From Bacillota bacterium (GTDB taxonomy: Bacteria; Bacillota; Clostridia; Tissierellales; Peptoniphilaceae), in assembly GCA_023393815.1 (NCBI GenBank), contig JAEXBU010000009.1, forward strand, positions 1 to 7,386: a stretch of DNA of 7,386 bases. The letters run 5' to 3'. This document shows positions 1 through 5,916 of this stretch, piece by piece. The translations under genes and the position numbers were made by a program. The stretch's first letter is position 1. Each line of letters opens with the position of its first letter. The notes beneath the pieces were generated by a model. It was given only the letters and a program-made list of their open reading frames with translations, had not been told where the DNA came from and did not search any database.

Positions 1-182
1 TGGCTTCTACCGGCGGCTTTCTGAAAGAGGGAAATACGACGGTGGTGATCGGCGTTACCGAGGAGCAGTACGTGCAGTTAAAAGAAATTTTAAACCGCGT
101 CGTCGCCCGTGGAGACAAAGACAGTGCGCACGCCGGTGCCCACGTCTTTGCCGTGGATCTGGTTAAGGGCATTCGCATTTGA
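1..182 (+). CDS. darA: Cyclic-di-AMP receptor DarA (PstA/YaaQ), C-terminal part; 5' end outside window
   Basis: The reading frame is open from the first base (first full codon at 3) and ends with TGA at 180-182, giving about 59 residues. The segment ASTGGFLKEGNTTVVIGV closely matches the DarA/PstA/YaaQ family, whose Bacillus subtilis member has ASTGGFLQAGNTT at the same place. In known structures this GGFL/NTT region lines the cyclic-di-AMP pocket of a PII-like trimer. The frame ends in GAHVFAVDLVKGIRI, matching the family's final beta strand. DarA is a small cytosolic signal-transduction protein whose downstream partner is not well established. Its stop codon shares one base with the start of holB, so the two are almost certainly co-transcribed. 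In B. subtilis yaaR lies between yaaQ and holB; it is absent here. The family call is firm; only the N-terminal half is missing. Confidence 0.9.
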   Translation, partial: ASTGGFLKEGNTTVVIGVTEEQYVQLKEILNRVVARGDKDSAHAGAHVFAVDLVKGIRI

Positions 183-1012
183 TGTATCCGGCCTTGGATT
201 CGGGGCTTCACGCCTATATTTTGAAAGGATCCGGTGAGGCGGCCTTAAAGGAAACGAGAAGGATCGCCATGGGCTTTTTGTGTAGCGGAGAGGAAAAACC
301 CTGCGGGCGATGTCCTTCCTGTCGGCTGTTTTTATCCGGGGAAGGGCGAGGCGAGAACCACCCGGATTACATGGAGATTGCGCCGTCGAAAAAGACATCT
401 AAGGCATCCATTAAGAAGGAGCGGATGGAAGAGGTGCTGAAAGAAGCCGCCATGACCGATTACGGCGGCGGAGGCAAGGTCTTCGTCTTCGTAGACTTCG
501 ACACCGCCACCGTGGAAGGGCAAAACGCCCTCTTGAAGATCTTAGAAGAGCCGCCGACGGGTACGCGTTTTTTGCTCCTTTCCGCGGCGCCGGAAAAAAT
601 CTTGCCTACGGTGCGGTCTCGGGCGGGATTTTTGGATTTAAGGGCGCGTTCGGAGGGCGTGGATCCCGAGCGACGTCACCGCACCCTCCGTCTGTTGGAG
701 AAAGTTTTTCATCGGCCGGAAGAAGTATTTTTGGCGCGGCACTTTTTCGACGAAGAGAAGGAGCATCTGGACGAGGTTTTCGACGCCATGCTTTCTTATT
801 TCCGGGATTTGGCCGTGTTGTACGAGACCGAAGACGGGACTCTTGTGGAAAACAAGGATTACCGAACGCCTTTACTCGAACAGGCCGAAGAAATCGGCCC
901 CCGGGTCTACGACATGGTGGATGCCTTGGCGCAAACTCGACGGTATATAGAAATGAATGTGAATAAAAGTTTTGCCTTTGAGTGGCTGCTTTTAACTATT
1001 GGAGGCTGCTAG
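182..1012 (+). CDS. holB: DNA polymerase III delta' subunit (clamp loader)
   Basis: This 276-residue protein is the delta' subunit of the clamp loader, the cytosolic AAA+ complex that loads the sliding clamp onto DNA. The N-terminal HAYIL stretch (residues 10-14) is followed by a zinc-binding cysteine set, C34-x6-C41-x2-C44-x2-C47, then NHPDY (59-63) and the family signature NALLKILEEPP (115-125). The Walker A region (GSGEAALKE, 16-24) lacks the lysine of a working P-loop, as is common in delta' subunits, which are usually ATPase-dead. The SRC motif normally found after sensor 1 reads S146-R147-A148, so the cysteine is replaced. The N-terminus starts closer to the HAY motif than in B. subtilis. 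ATG at 182 overlaps the darA stop by one base; an in-frame TTG at 179 is also possible but less likely. The gene sits in the classical darA–holB–ricT order. Confidence 0.92.
   Translation: MYPALDSGLHAYILKGSGEAALKETRRIAMGFLCSGEEKPCGRCPSCRLFLSGEGRGENHPDYMEIAPSKKTSKASIKKERMEEVLKEAAMTDYGGGGKVFVFVDFDTATVEGQNALLKILEEPPTGTRFLLLSAAPEKILPTVRSRAGFLDLRARSEGVDPERRHRTLRLLEKVFHRPEEVFLARHFFDEEKEHLDEVFDAMLSYFRDLAVLYETEDGTLVENKDYRTPLLEQAEEIGPRVYDMVDALAQTRRYIEMNVNKSFAFEWLLLTIGGC
1001..1005 (+). promoter_or_regulatory. Ribosome-binding site for ricT inside the end of holB
   Basis: GGAGG lies in the last codons of holB. It is 11 nt before TTG 1017 and 20 nt before ATG 1026. No other purine-rich site is near either start, so it favours TTG 1017, although the spacing is a little long. 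Termination of holB at 1010-1012 right over this site suggests translational coupling. Confidence 0.55.
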
Positions 1013-1016
1013 TATT

Positions 1017-1883
1017 TTGACAGAGATGAAAGAGGTCGTGGGCGTACGTTTTAAGCGCCGAGGAAAAATTTATTACTTCGATCCGAAAGAGGCCCGGCCG
1101 AAACGGGACGAGGGCGTCATCGTGGAAACGGCTCGCGGCGTAGAATACGGCTACGTGGCCATTGAGCGAAAGACGGTGGAGGCGGACAGCATCGTAGGAG
1201 AGTTAAAACCCCTGATTCGCTGTGCGACGGAGGACGACCGCAGGCGCCATCAGGCCAATCGAAATTTGGCGCGTGAGGCCATGGTGGTGTGCGAGGAAAA
1301 GATCAGAGAGCACGGATTAAAGATGCACCTGACCGGCGCGGAATATACTTTCGATAATTCCAAGCTGCTCTTTTACTTTACCGCCGACGGGCGAGTGGAC
1401 TTTCGGAGTTTGGTGAGGGATCTGGCTTCGATTTTCAGAACCCGAATCGAACTTCGGCAAATCGGCGTTCGAGATGAGGCGAAAATCGTCGGCGGTCTAG
1501 GCATTTGCGGCCGTGAATGCTGTTGTGCGTCGTTTCTCGGGGACTTTTCTCCGGTGTCCATCAATATGGCCAAGGATCAAGGGCTGTCCCTAAACCCCGA
1601 AGCCATTAGCGGCGTTTGCGGCCGCCTTTTATGTTGCCTGCGCTACGAACAGCCGGGATATGCGGAAAATCTAAAAATCTTGCCGCGAGTTGGGCGCACG
1701 GTGTATACTCCCGAAGGCAAGGGCGTGGTGGTAAGCACCGACACGCTGCAGGCTTTGGTAAAGGTAAAGATCGAAACCGACGAGGGCGCGGAAGTCGCGG
1801 TTTTTTCCGCCGGCGACGTGGAGCGCAAGCCGTGCAGCGGAAAGGGGTGCTGCCATGAACACCACGTGGAAGAAGCTGAATAA
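1017..1883 (+). CDS. ricT: PSP1-domain protein RicT (YaaT), RNase Y accessory factor
   Basis: RicT forms the cytosolic RicA–RicF–RicT complex that in B. subtilis carries iron-sulfur clusters and promotes RNase Y-dependent mRNA maturation; it is needed for competence, sporulation and biofilm formation. The sequence matches the family along its length: VVGVRFKRRGKIYYFDP near the start, FYFTADGRVDFR, and RIELRQIGVRDEAK in the PSP1 core. Two cysteine clusters follow: C164-G-R-E-C168-C169-C170 and C201-x4-C206-C207 (numbered from TTG 1017), the usual cluster-ligand region. C168 is an extra cysteine where relatives usually have a hydrophobic residue. The C-terminus is a tail rich in cysteine and histidine (CSGKGCCHEHH), absent from the B. 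subtilis protein as I recall it. The start is uncertain: TTG 1017 has the better ribosome-binding site, while ATG 1026 aligns exactly with the B. subtilis start. The last 29 nt overlap the next gene. Confidence 0.92.
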   Translation: MTEMKEVVGVRFKRRGKIYYFDPKEARPKRDEGVIVETARGVEYGYVAIERKTVEADSIVGELKPLIRCATEDDRRRHQANRNLAREAMVVCEEKIREHGLKMHLTGAEYTFDNSKLLFYFTADGRVDFRSLVRDLASIFRTRIELRQIGVRDEAKIVGGLGICGRECCCASFLGDFSPVSINMAKDQGLSLNPEAISGVCGRLLCCLRYEQPGYAENLKILPRVGRTVYTPEGKGVVVSTDTLQALVKVKIETDEGAEVAVFSAGDVERKPCSGKGCCHEHHVEEAE

Positions 1884-3810
1884 GGGCGTCTTTAATGGCG
1901 GACGACTTGTGTGGCTCGCCGCTTTTTTGGCGCTTTTTTTGCTGGATCGCTTTCCCGGATTTTACTTTCAGACCAAGATTCCCCACGCCCTTATGGCGGC
2001 GCTTTTGTGGGGAATCTATTTTTGTGCTCTTCTCGGCGCTTTGTATGTGGTGGGAAAAGTGGCCCGCCCGGTGCTCACTCCGGCGGCGACGGAAATCGCC
2101 ATGGTCTTCGTTCTGGCTTACGTCGTTTGGGAAGTGATCGAGGCCACCGCCTCTCTCGGACCTGCATCGGATGGATACGCCTACGGGGCGACGGCGGGGA
2201 TCGTGGCGGTTCTATGGCTCTTTGCATTGGGCATGGGGGCGCGGAAGGTGTTTCCTCCGGGGGCGGTGGGAGCCTGTCTGCTTATGGCGGGGCTTGTCTT
2301 TCTCTGCGCCCGTCCCGGACCGAAGACGCACAAAGACTTTGCCGATGCGGTAAAAGAGGTACCCGCGCGCTACCAGGTGGAGAAAATAACCTATGGGCCG
2401 AAGGAAGCCTACGACTACGGCGAAGAAAATTACGGGCGTTATATGCGTTTGCCGAAACATCAAGACCGTCTGCGGGAGTGGTTCTTCGGTTACACGCCGG
2501 AACACGTGCCTTACGAGGGGGATTTGTATTTACCGGTAGGGGCAAAAAATGTACCTTTGGTCGTCTTCGTGCATGGGAACCATAATATGATCGAAGACAA
2601 TCGGGGCGGCTACGATTATTTGGGCCGCTACTTGGCGGCGCGGGGCGTGGCCTTTCAATCCGTGGAGCAGTCTTACTTAAACGCCTACTTGGGAAAGGGG
2701 CTCTCCGGCGAAAATGACGCCCGAGCCTTGAGCCTCTTGGATCATGCGGACAAGATCGTAAACGACGAGTGCTTCCGGGGGATTATCGACGCCGATCAGG
2801 TGTATTTCGCCGGGCACAGTCGCGGCGGCGAGGCGGCGGCGGTGGCGGCGTCCTTTTCAGCCCTCCCCTACAATCCGGACACGGGCGAGGCGACGAAGAG
2901 TGTAAAGGTGGCCGGCGTCTTGGCCGTAGCGCCTACGGACGGTCAGTACAAACCCGGGGATCGCCCCGTAGCCCTCAAGGTGCCCTATTTCCTCATCCAG
3001 GGAGGCTACGATCAGGACGTATCTTCCCTAGAGGGGATGGATCAGTATAAGCGCGCGAAGGCGTGGCGGGGGCAGCTCTTTGTGGATTACGCGAACCACA
3101 GCCAGTTTAACGCCAACTGGGGGCGTTTGGATAGAGAAGGACTCGAGGCCTTGGCTCTGGCCACGGGGAATATTCTTCCGAAAGGGCAACAACAGCGCTT
3201 TTTGGAAGCGGCGCTCTACGCCTTCGTCAAAGATCGCGATTTGTTTTCAGATTTTTCATCGTACGTACCGCAAGGGGGATTCGCCTTGGCTACGGAGCCC
3301 GCGCGCCACGTGCTTGCGGATTTTGAAGAAGACAGCGACACCACTACGGGCACTGCGCCGGGAGTATCCATAGATCCGACAAAGGCCTCGACGTACGAAG
3401 AGGGTGCCTTTACCCCGTCGGATCGCGGCGGAAAGAATCACGTGGCGAAGTTCTTCGGAACCGTCATTCTCGAAACGGGAGAAGGGCGAGACGGAGATTT
3501 CGCCATGGATGTGGCTGCCGAGCGGGGGCGGGCCGATGTGAAGGTGCGTCTCACCGATGCCTCGGGCACGTCCGCGACTTTTTCCCCCGACAAAGATGCC
3601 CTCCACGCCGCCCTTCAGACGGGGCTTTTAAAGTGGCAGTATCCGGCGAGAAAGTGGGAATATAAGCGCGCCCTGGAGACGATCCGCTTCACGAGAGAGG
3701 ATATGGCCGCAGCGAATTCGAAATTTTCCATAAAAAATTTGCGGCGTGTGGAAATCACGGCGAACGGGCAGGTGGAAGTCGACAATATTCGTCTGGAAGA
3801 CGTTGATTAA
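1855..3810 (+). CDS. Membrane-anchored alpha/beta hydrolase, five predicted TM helices, unknown substrate
   Basis: This 651-residue protein has three parts. Residues 1-152 hold five hydrophobic helices (about 17-31, 45-66, 79-96, 112-127, 136-152). Basic residues in the N-terminus and in the 2-3 and 4-5 loops suggest N-in topology, placing the rest outside the cell. Residues about 215-470 form an alpha/beta hydrolase: strand VVFVHGN with H240-G241-N242 at the likely oxyanion site, nucleophile elbow GHSRGG with S322, acid D386 or D388 in GGYDQD, and H415 in YANHSQ. The triad order Ser–Asp–His is canonical. Residues about 490-651 look beta-rich and may be a separate sandwich domain, ending in VEVDNIRLED. 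The pattern is esterase- or lipase-like, but no substrate can be read from sequence. ATG 1855 lies inside ricT (29-nt overlap), with AAAGGGG a few bases upstream as a weak ribosome-binding site, so translation is probably coupled to ricT. No terminator follows it. Confidence 0.8.
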   Translation: MNTTWKKLNKGVFNGGRLVWLAAFLALFLLDRFPGFYFQTKIPHALMAALLWGIYFCALLGALYVVGKVARPVLTPAATEIAMVFVLAYVVWEVIEATASLGPASDGYAYGATAGIVAVLWLFALGMGARKVFPPGAVGACLLMAGLVFLCARPGPKTHKDFADAVKEVPARYQVEKITYGPKEAYDYGEENYGRYMRLPKHQDRLREWFFGYTPEHVPYEGDLYLPVGAKNVPLVVFVHGNHNMIEDNRGGYDYLGRYLAARGVAFQSVEQSYLNAYLGKGLSGENDARALSLLDHADKIVNDECFRGIIDADQVYFAGHSRGGEAAAVAASFSALPYNPDTGEATKSVKVAGVLAVAPTDGQYKPGDRPVALKVPYFLIQGGYDQDVSSLEGMDQYKRAKAWRGQLFVDYANHSQFNANWGRLDREGLEALALATGNILPKGQQQRFLEAALYAFVKDRDLFSDFSSYVPQGGFALATEPARHVLADFEEDSDTTTGTAPGVSIDPTKASTYEEGAFTPSDRGGKNHVAKFFGTVILETGEGRDGDFAMDVAAERGRADVKVRLTDASGTSATFSPDKDALHAALQTGLLKWQYPARKWEYKRALETIRFTREDMAAANSKFSIKNLRRVEITANGQVEVDNIRLEDVD

Positions 3811-3832
3811 AACAAAATCCCTCGGGTATAAA
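3803..3832 (+). promoter_or_regulatory. Candidate sigma-A-type promoter for the small gene and ferritin
   Basis: TTGATT (3803-3808) and TATAAA (3827-3832) are separated by 18 nt. They match the -35 and -10 consensus at 4 of 6 and 5 of 6 positions. The -35 element overlaps the stop region of the hydrolase gene. A transcript would begin near 3839, about 25 nt before the next start codon. No obvious Fur- or PerR-type box is visible here. Read-through from the upstream operon also remains possible. Confidence 0.5.
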
Positions 3833-3863
3833 AAGAAGGAACAGAGTTCGGGGGGTTACGTTC

Positions 3864-4127
3864 ATGCACGATACACTTTTAATAAAAACAATCACAAGGG
3901 AAAGCACCGGTTTTCGGAACATTTTTTTTCAAATCGGCGATATGGATGCGCACACTGGCGAGCTGATGGACCTTTTAAATCGGCCCGAAAGTCCCTATGC
4001 CGGTCGTTGCCTGTTTCGCTATAACGGCATTCGCTTGCGATTGGAAGTCGAAGAGATCCCTACTGTCCTGGCGCTCCTAGTAAAAAAGGGCGTGCCGGTG
4101 TATGGCGTCTATGAACCGTATTTCTAA
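3864..4127 (+). CDS. Small protein of unknown function (87 aa) upstream of ferritin
   Basis: I do not recognise this family. The 87-residue product has no signal peptide or membrane segment and appears to be a small cytosolic alpha/beta protein. Alternating strands and helices are suggested by LLIKTITRE, GFRNIFFQIG, a helix around GELMDLLN, strands in RCLFRYNGIRLRLEVEE, a helix IPTVLALLVKKG and a final strand VPVYGVYEPY. The end loosely recalls the C-terminal appendage of some ABC-transporter ATPases (an IPxLLxLLxxxG-V-x-V-Y pattern), but this is only a resemblance. The start ATG 3864 follows a run of six G (3850-3855) at 8-nt spacing. It ends 23 nt before ferritin and has a candidate promoter of its own, so the two genes probably form one transcript. 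An open frame at 3746-4024 in another phase is a shadow. The gene looks real from its start site, codon use and position. Confidence 0.7.
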   Translation: MHDTLLIKTITRESTGFRNIFFQIGDMDAHTGELMDLLNRPESPYAGRCLFRYNGIRLRLEVEEIPTVLALLVKKGVPVYGVYEPYF

Positions 4128-4150
4128 TTACTGAGATTAGGAGGAATACT

Positions 4151-4633
4151 ATGTCTAACAAATTAACCGAAAAGCTAAACGAACAATTCAATTTTGAAAT
4201 GGAATCGGCCTATATTTACATGGCTATGGCCAACTACATGGACGCTCAAGGGATGCCCGGATTCGACCATTTCTTCGTAAAACAGGCAAAAGAAGAATTG
4301 GAACACGCCGAAGCCTTCTACGACTTCCTTCACGCCACGGGTCATACCCCGGAATACGAAGCCATTCCGAAGCCGGAAAAAGAATTCGGAAACTTTACCG
4401 ATACCTTCCGCGCCGCTTACGAACACGAACAAGAAGTTACGCGTCGCATTAAGGAAATTTACAAGGAAGCGATCGAAGTCGGCTGCCTCGACACCCAACA
4501 ATTCCTGAATAAATTTATCGAAGAACAACGGGAAGAAGAAGATACTTTCCGCAGCATTGTGGAACGTTTGGAACGCATTAACGAATCGTGGAACGGGCTG
4601 TATATCTTCGACCGGGAATTGGCACAACGCTAA
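4151..4633 (+). CDS. ftnA: Bacterial non-heme ferritin
   Basis: This 160-residue protein is a FtnA-type ferritin, which assembles into a 24-subunit cytosolic shell, oxidises Fe(II) and stores the mineral. Aligning it to Escherichia coli FtnA by eye recovers the ferroxidase ligands: E16, Y23, E49, H52, E93 and Q126, with E48, E125, E128 and E129 available for the third iron site. The C-terminal GLYIFDREL matches the family's GLYFIDKEL. Length is typical. The start is fixed by a perfect AGGAGG (4139-4144) six bases before ATG. The coding sequence contains no GAG triplet in any frame: all 27 glutamates use GAA, unlike neighbours, which fits selection for strong expression. The preceding 87-residue gene is 23 nt upstream, and a terminator begins 10 nt after the stop. 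An antisense open frame of 158 codons over the same bases is a product of this codon bias. Confidence 0.95.
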   Translation: MSNKLTEKLNEQFNFEMESAYIYMAMANYMDAQGMPGFDHFFVKQAKEELEHAEAFYDFLHATGHTPEYEAIPKPEKEFGNFTDTFRAAYEHEQEVTRRIKEIYKEAIEVGCLDTQQFLNKFIEEQREEEDTFRSIVERLERINESWNGLYIFDRELAQR

Positions 4634-4642
4634 AGGTTTTCT

Positions 4643-4672
4643 ATCCCTCACCGAAAGGCGGGGGATTTTTTT
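4643..4672 (+). terminator. Rho-independent terminator after ferritin
   Basis: The arms ATCCCTCACC (4643-4652) and GGCGGGGGAT (4657-4666) pair over ten positions with one A/C mismatch and one G-U pair. They enclose a GAAA tetraloop and run straight into a seven-T tract (4666-4672). This ends the transcript of the small gene and ferritin and separates it from xpt. Confidence 0.9.
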
Positions 4673-4745
4673 ATCCCCTTTGCGGGATCTCGTAGAGAGT
4701 GATTTTGTCTTACGCGGAACAATCCGTCCGTTTCAAGGAGGGGAC

Positions 4746-5333
4746 ATGGGCTATTTACAACAGCGAATCGAAGAGGAGGGGGTTATCTATCCGGGCAATG
4801 TACTGAAGATCGATTCCTTCCTCAACCATCAAATCGATCCGAAGGTAATGAAAGAGATCGAGAGGGAGTTTTACGATTATTTTAAGAACCGAAAGGTGAC
4901 CAAGGTGCTCACCGTCGAAGCGTCGGGAATTGCGCCGGCCATCATGGTGGCGGCCCGTTTCGACGTGCCCATGCTCTTTGCAAAAAAGGCGCGCCCCGCC
5001 ACTTTGAATCGAGAGGACGCCTACACGGCGGAGGTATTTTCCTATACGAAGCAAACCGTATCCGAGGTAATGGTGCCGAAGGCGTATTTGTCACCAAAGG
5101 ACTCGGTTTTGATTATCGACGACTTTCTCGCCAACGGGGAAGCGGCGATGGGACTTGTGAACATCGTCGAGCAGGCCCGGGCCGAAGTGGCGGGCGTGGG
5201 AATTTGTGTGGAAAAATCCTTTCAACCGGGCAGGGCGCGCTTGGAAGAGGAGGGACTGGACGTGTACTCCATCGTACGAATCGCGGGCATCGACTCGAAT
5301 AGGCAACGCATCACCTTTAAAGACGGGCATTAA
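4746..5333 (+). CDS. xpt: Xanthine phosphoribosyltransferase
   Basis: Xpt converts xanthine and PRPP to XMP and pyrophosphate in cytosolic purine salvage. The 195-residue protein matches B. subtilis Xpt closely: KIDSFLNHQIDP near residues 21-32, the substrate-side E58-A-S-G-I-A-P, the PRPP-binding loop VLIIDDFLANGEA (121-133) with the D125-D126 pair, and the Xpt-type EKSFQPGR (156-163). Length is normal for the family. ATG 4746 follows AAGGAGGGG (4735-4743), which excludes the longer in-frame extension back to 4557 that runs into ferritin. In many Firmicutes xpt follows a purine riboswitch and precedes pbuX. Here the leader between the ferritin terminator and the start is only about 73 nt, with no riboswitch core, and the next gene lies on the other strand, so this xpt is alone. 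The leader holds a short inverted repeat, CGGA-N4-TCCG (4715-4726), of unknown meaning, and I found no convincing promoter. Confidence 0.95.
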   Translation: MGYLQQRIEEEGVIYPGNVLKIDSFLNHQIDPKVMKEIEREFYDYFKNRKVTKVLTVEASGIAPAIMVAARFDVPMLFAKKARPATLNREDAYTAEVFSYTKQTVSEVMVPKAYLSPKDSVLIIDDFLANGEAAMGLVNIVEQARAEVAGVGICVEKSFQPGRARLEEEGLDVYSIVRIAGIDSNRQRITFKDGH

Positions 5334-5361
5334 AAGAGCGGCCAAGATATAGGCCGCCTTT
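5334..5361. terminator. Bidirectional terminator between xpt and the nitroreductase
   Basis: GCGGCC (5338-5343) and GGCCGC (5352-5357) form a perfect six-pair stem with an eight-base loop. Flanking A residues (5334-5335) and T residues (5359-5361) extend it past a mismatch. Read on the plus strand the stem is followed by CTTT; on the minus strand it is followed by TCTTTT. It sits between two converging genes, so it probably ends both transcripts. Confidence 0.8.
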
Positions 5362-5380
5362 AGCGTGGAGGTCGAACGGT

Positions 5381-5905
5381 CTAGAAGACGTCTTTGTGTA
5401 CTTTCGAGGAAATGTCGAAGTACTTTCTGGCGGGGACGCGTTCGTCGGCGACGCCGAAGGGAATCAGACACAAAATACCGTAGTTTTCGGGAATGTGGAA
5501 GAGTTCCTTTACGATTTTTTCGGAATCCTCGCCATGGGCGTCGGTTTGTTCGCGAATATTGATCCAGCTGGAAGCGTAGCCTTCGGCGTGGAGCAGGAGT
5601 CCCAAGTAAGCGGAAGTGATGGTGGCTTCTTCAATCCAGGTCGGCTCTTCCGTGTCATTGGCCATGACCACGATAATTTGTGGTGCCTCTCCCAAATACT
5701 TAGTGCCGTAGCGTTTTAAGCTCGCCAGAGCCTTTTTCTTTTCGGGGTCTTCCACTACGAGAAATTCCACCGGGTGGGTATTGCCCTTACTCGGGCCCAT
5801 AGACGCGTAGGTCAGAAGATCCAAAAGGGCTTCTTCGTCCATTTTTTCATTCGCCTTGTACTTGCGAATGGAGCGTCTTTTTTTTACCATTTCTCTAAAA
5901 TCCAT
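5381..5905 (-). CDS. Nitroreductase-family FMN-dependent oxidoreductase
   Basis: The 174-residue product belongs to the nitroreductase family, homodimeric cytosolic flavoenzymes that pass electrons from NAD(P)H to nitro compounds, quinones or other acceptors. The N-terminal KRRSIRKY (residues 9-16) is the FMN-phosphate-binding motif. It is followed by SMGPSKGNTHPVEF, matching the family's A-P-S-xx-N-xx-P-W/F region, then a helix ATITSAYLGLLLHAEG. The C-terminus YFDISSKVHKDVF resembles the common SKVHxxxF ending of one nitroreductase subgroup. The physiological substrate cannot be told from sequence. The start at 5905 is chosen because AGGAGG lies five bases upstream and the flavin motif begins right after it. 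The frame stays open to 6097, but that extension has no family features and crosses into htrA. It converges on xpt and diverges from htrA. An eight-A run lies in codons 7-10. Confidence 0.9.
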   Translation of the reverse strand: MDFREMVKKRRSIRKYKANEKMDEEALLDLLTYASMGPSKGNTHPVEFLVVEDPEKKKALASLKRYGTKYLGEAPQIIVVMANDTEEPTWIEEATITSAYLGLLLHAEGYASSWINIREQTDAHGEDSEKIVKELFHIPENYGILCLIPFGVADERVPARKYFDISSKVHKDVF

Positions 5906-5910
5906 AAATT

Positions 5911-5916
5911 CCTCCT
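5911..5916 (-). promoter_or_regulatory. Ribosome-binding site that fixes the nitroreductase start
   Basis: The minus strand reads AGGAGG here, five bases before ATG at 5905-5903. The match is perfect and well spaced, which rules out the in-frame starts further upstream. Confidence 0.85.

Noticed and set aside
1606..1986. Antisense 126-codon frame across the ricT/hydrolase junction
   Set aside because: The product is basic, proline- and arginine-rich, without a start signal, and lies opposite the conserved cysteine motif of ricT.
1911..2585. A 224-codon plus-strand frame inside the hydrolase gene
   Set aside because: The product is glycine- and arginine-rich with no recognisable motif, while the other frame encodes clear membrane helices and a hydrolase strand. 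It is a shadow of GC-rich coding sequence.
2821..2850. GCG/GGC-rich repeat-like stretch
   Set aside because: It encodes the Gly/Ala-rich helix after the hydrolase nucleophile (RGGEAAAVAA). The low complexity comes from codon choice, not from a tandem repeat.
3811..3863. Possible terminator after the hydrolase gene
   Set aside because: Only a tiny CCC-TC-GGG symmetry is present, with no loop and no T tract, so it cannot act as an intrinsic terminator.
4175..4651. Long antisense open frame of 158 codons opposite ferritin
   Set aside because: It covers a conserved ferritin gene, has no ribosome-binding site that I can see, and its protein is low-complexity F/V-rich, as expected from reading GAA-rich codons backwards.
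4643..4688. Alternating complementary segments (ATCCC / GGGGGAT / ATCCCC / GGGAT) that look like an attenuator between ferritin and xpt
   Set aside because: The segment that could break the terminator stem (4673-4678) lies after the T tract, so it is made only once polymerase has passed the termination point. The order does not suit classical attenuation, and the second hairpin (4673-4688) has no T tract.
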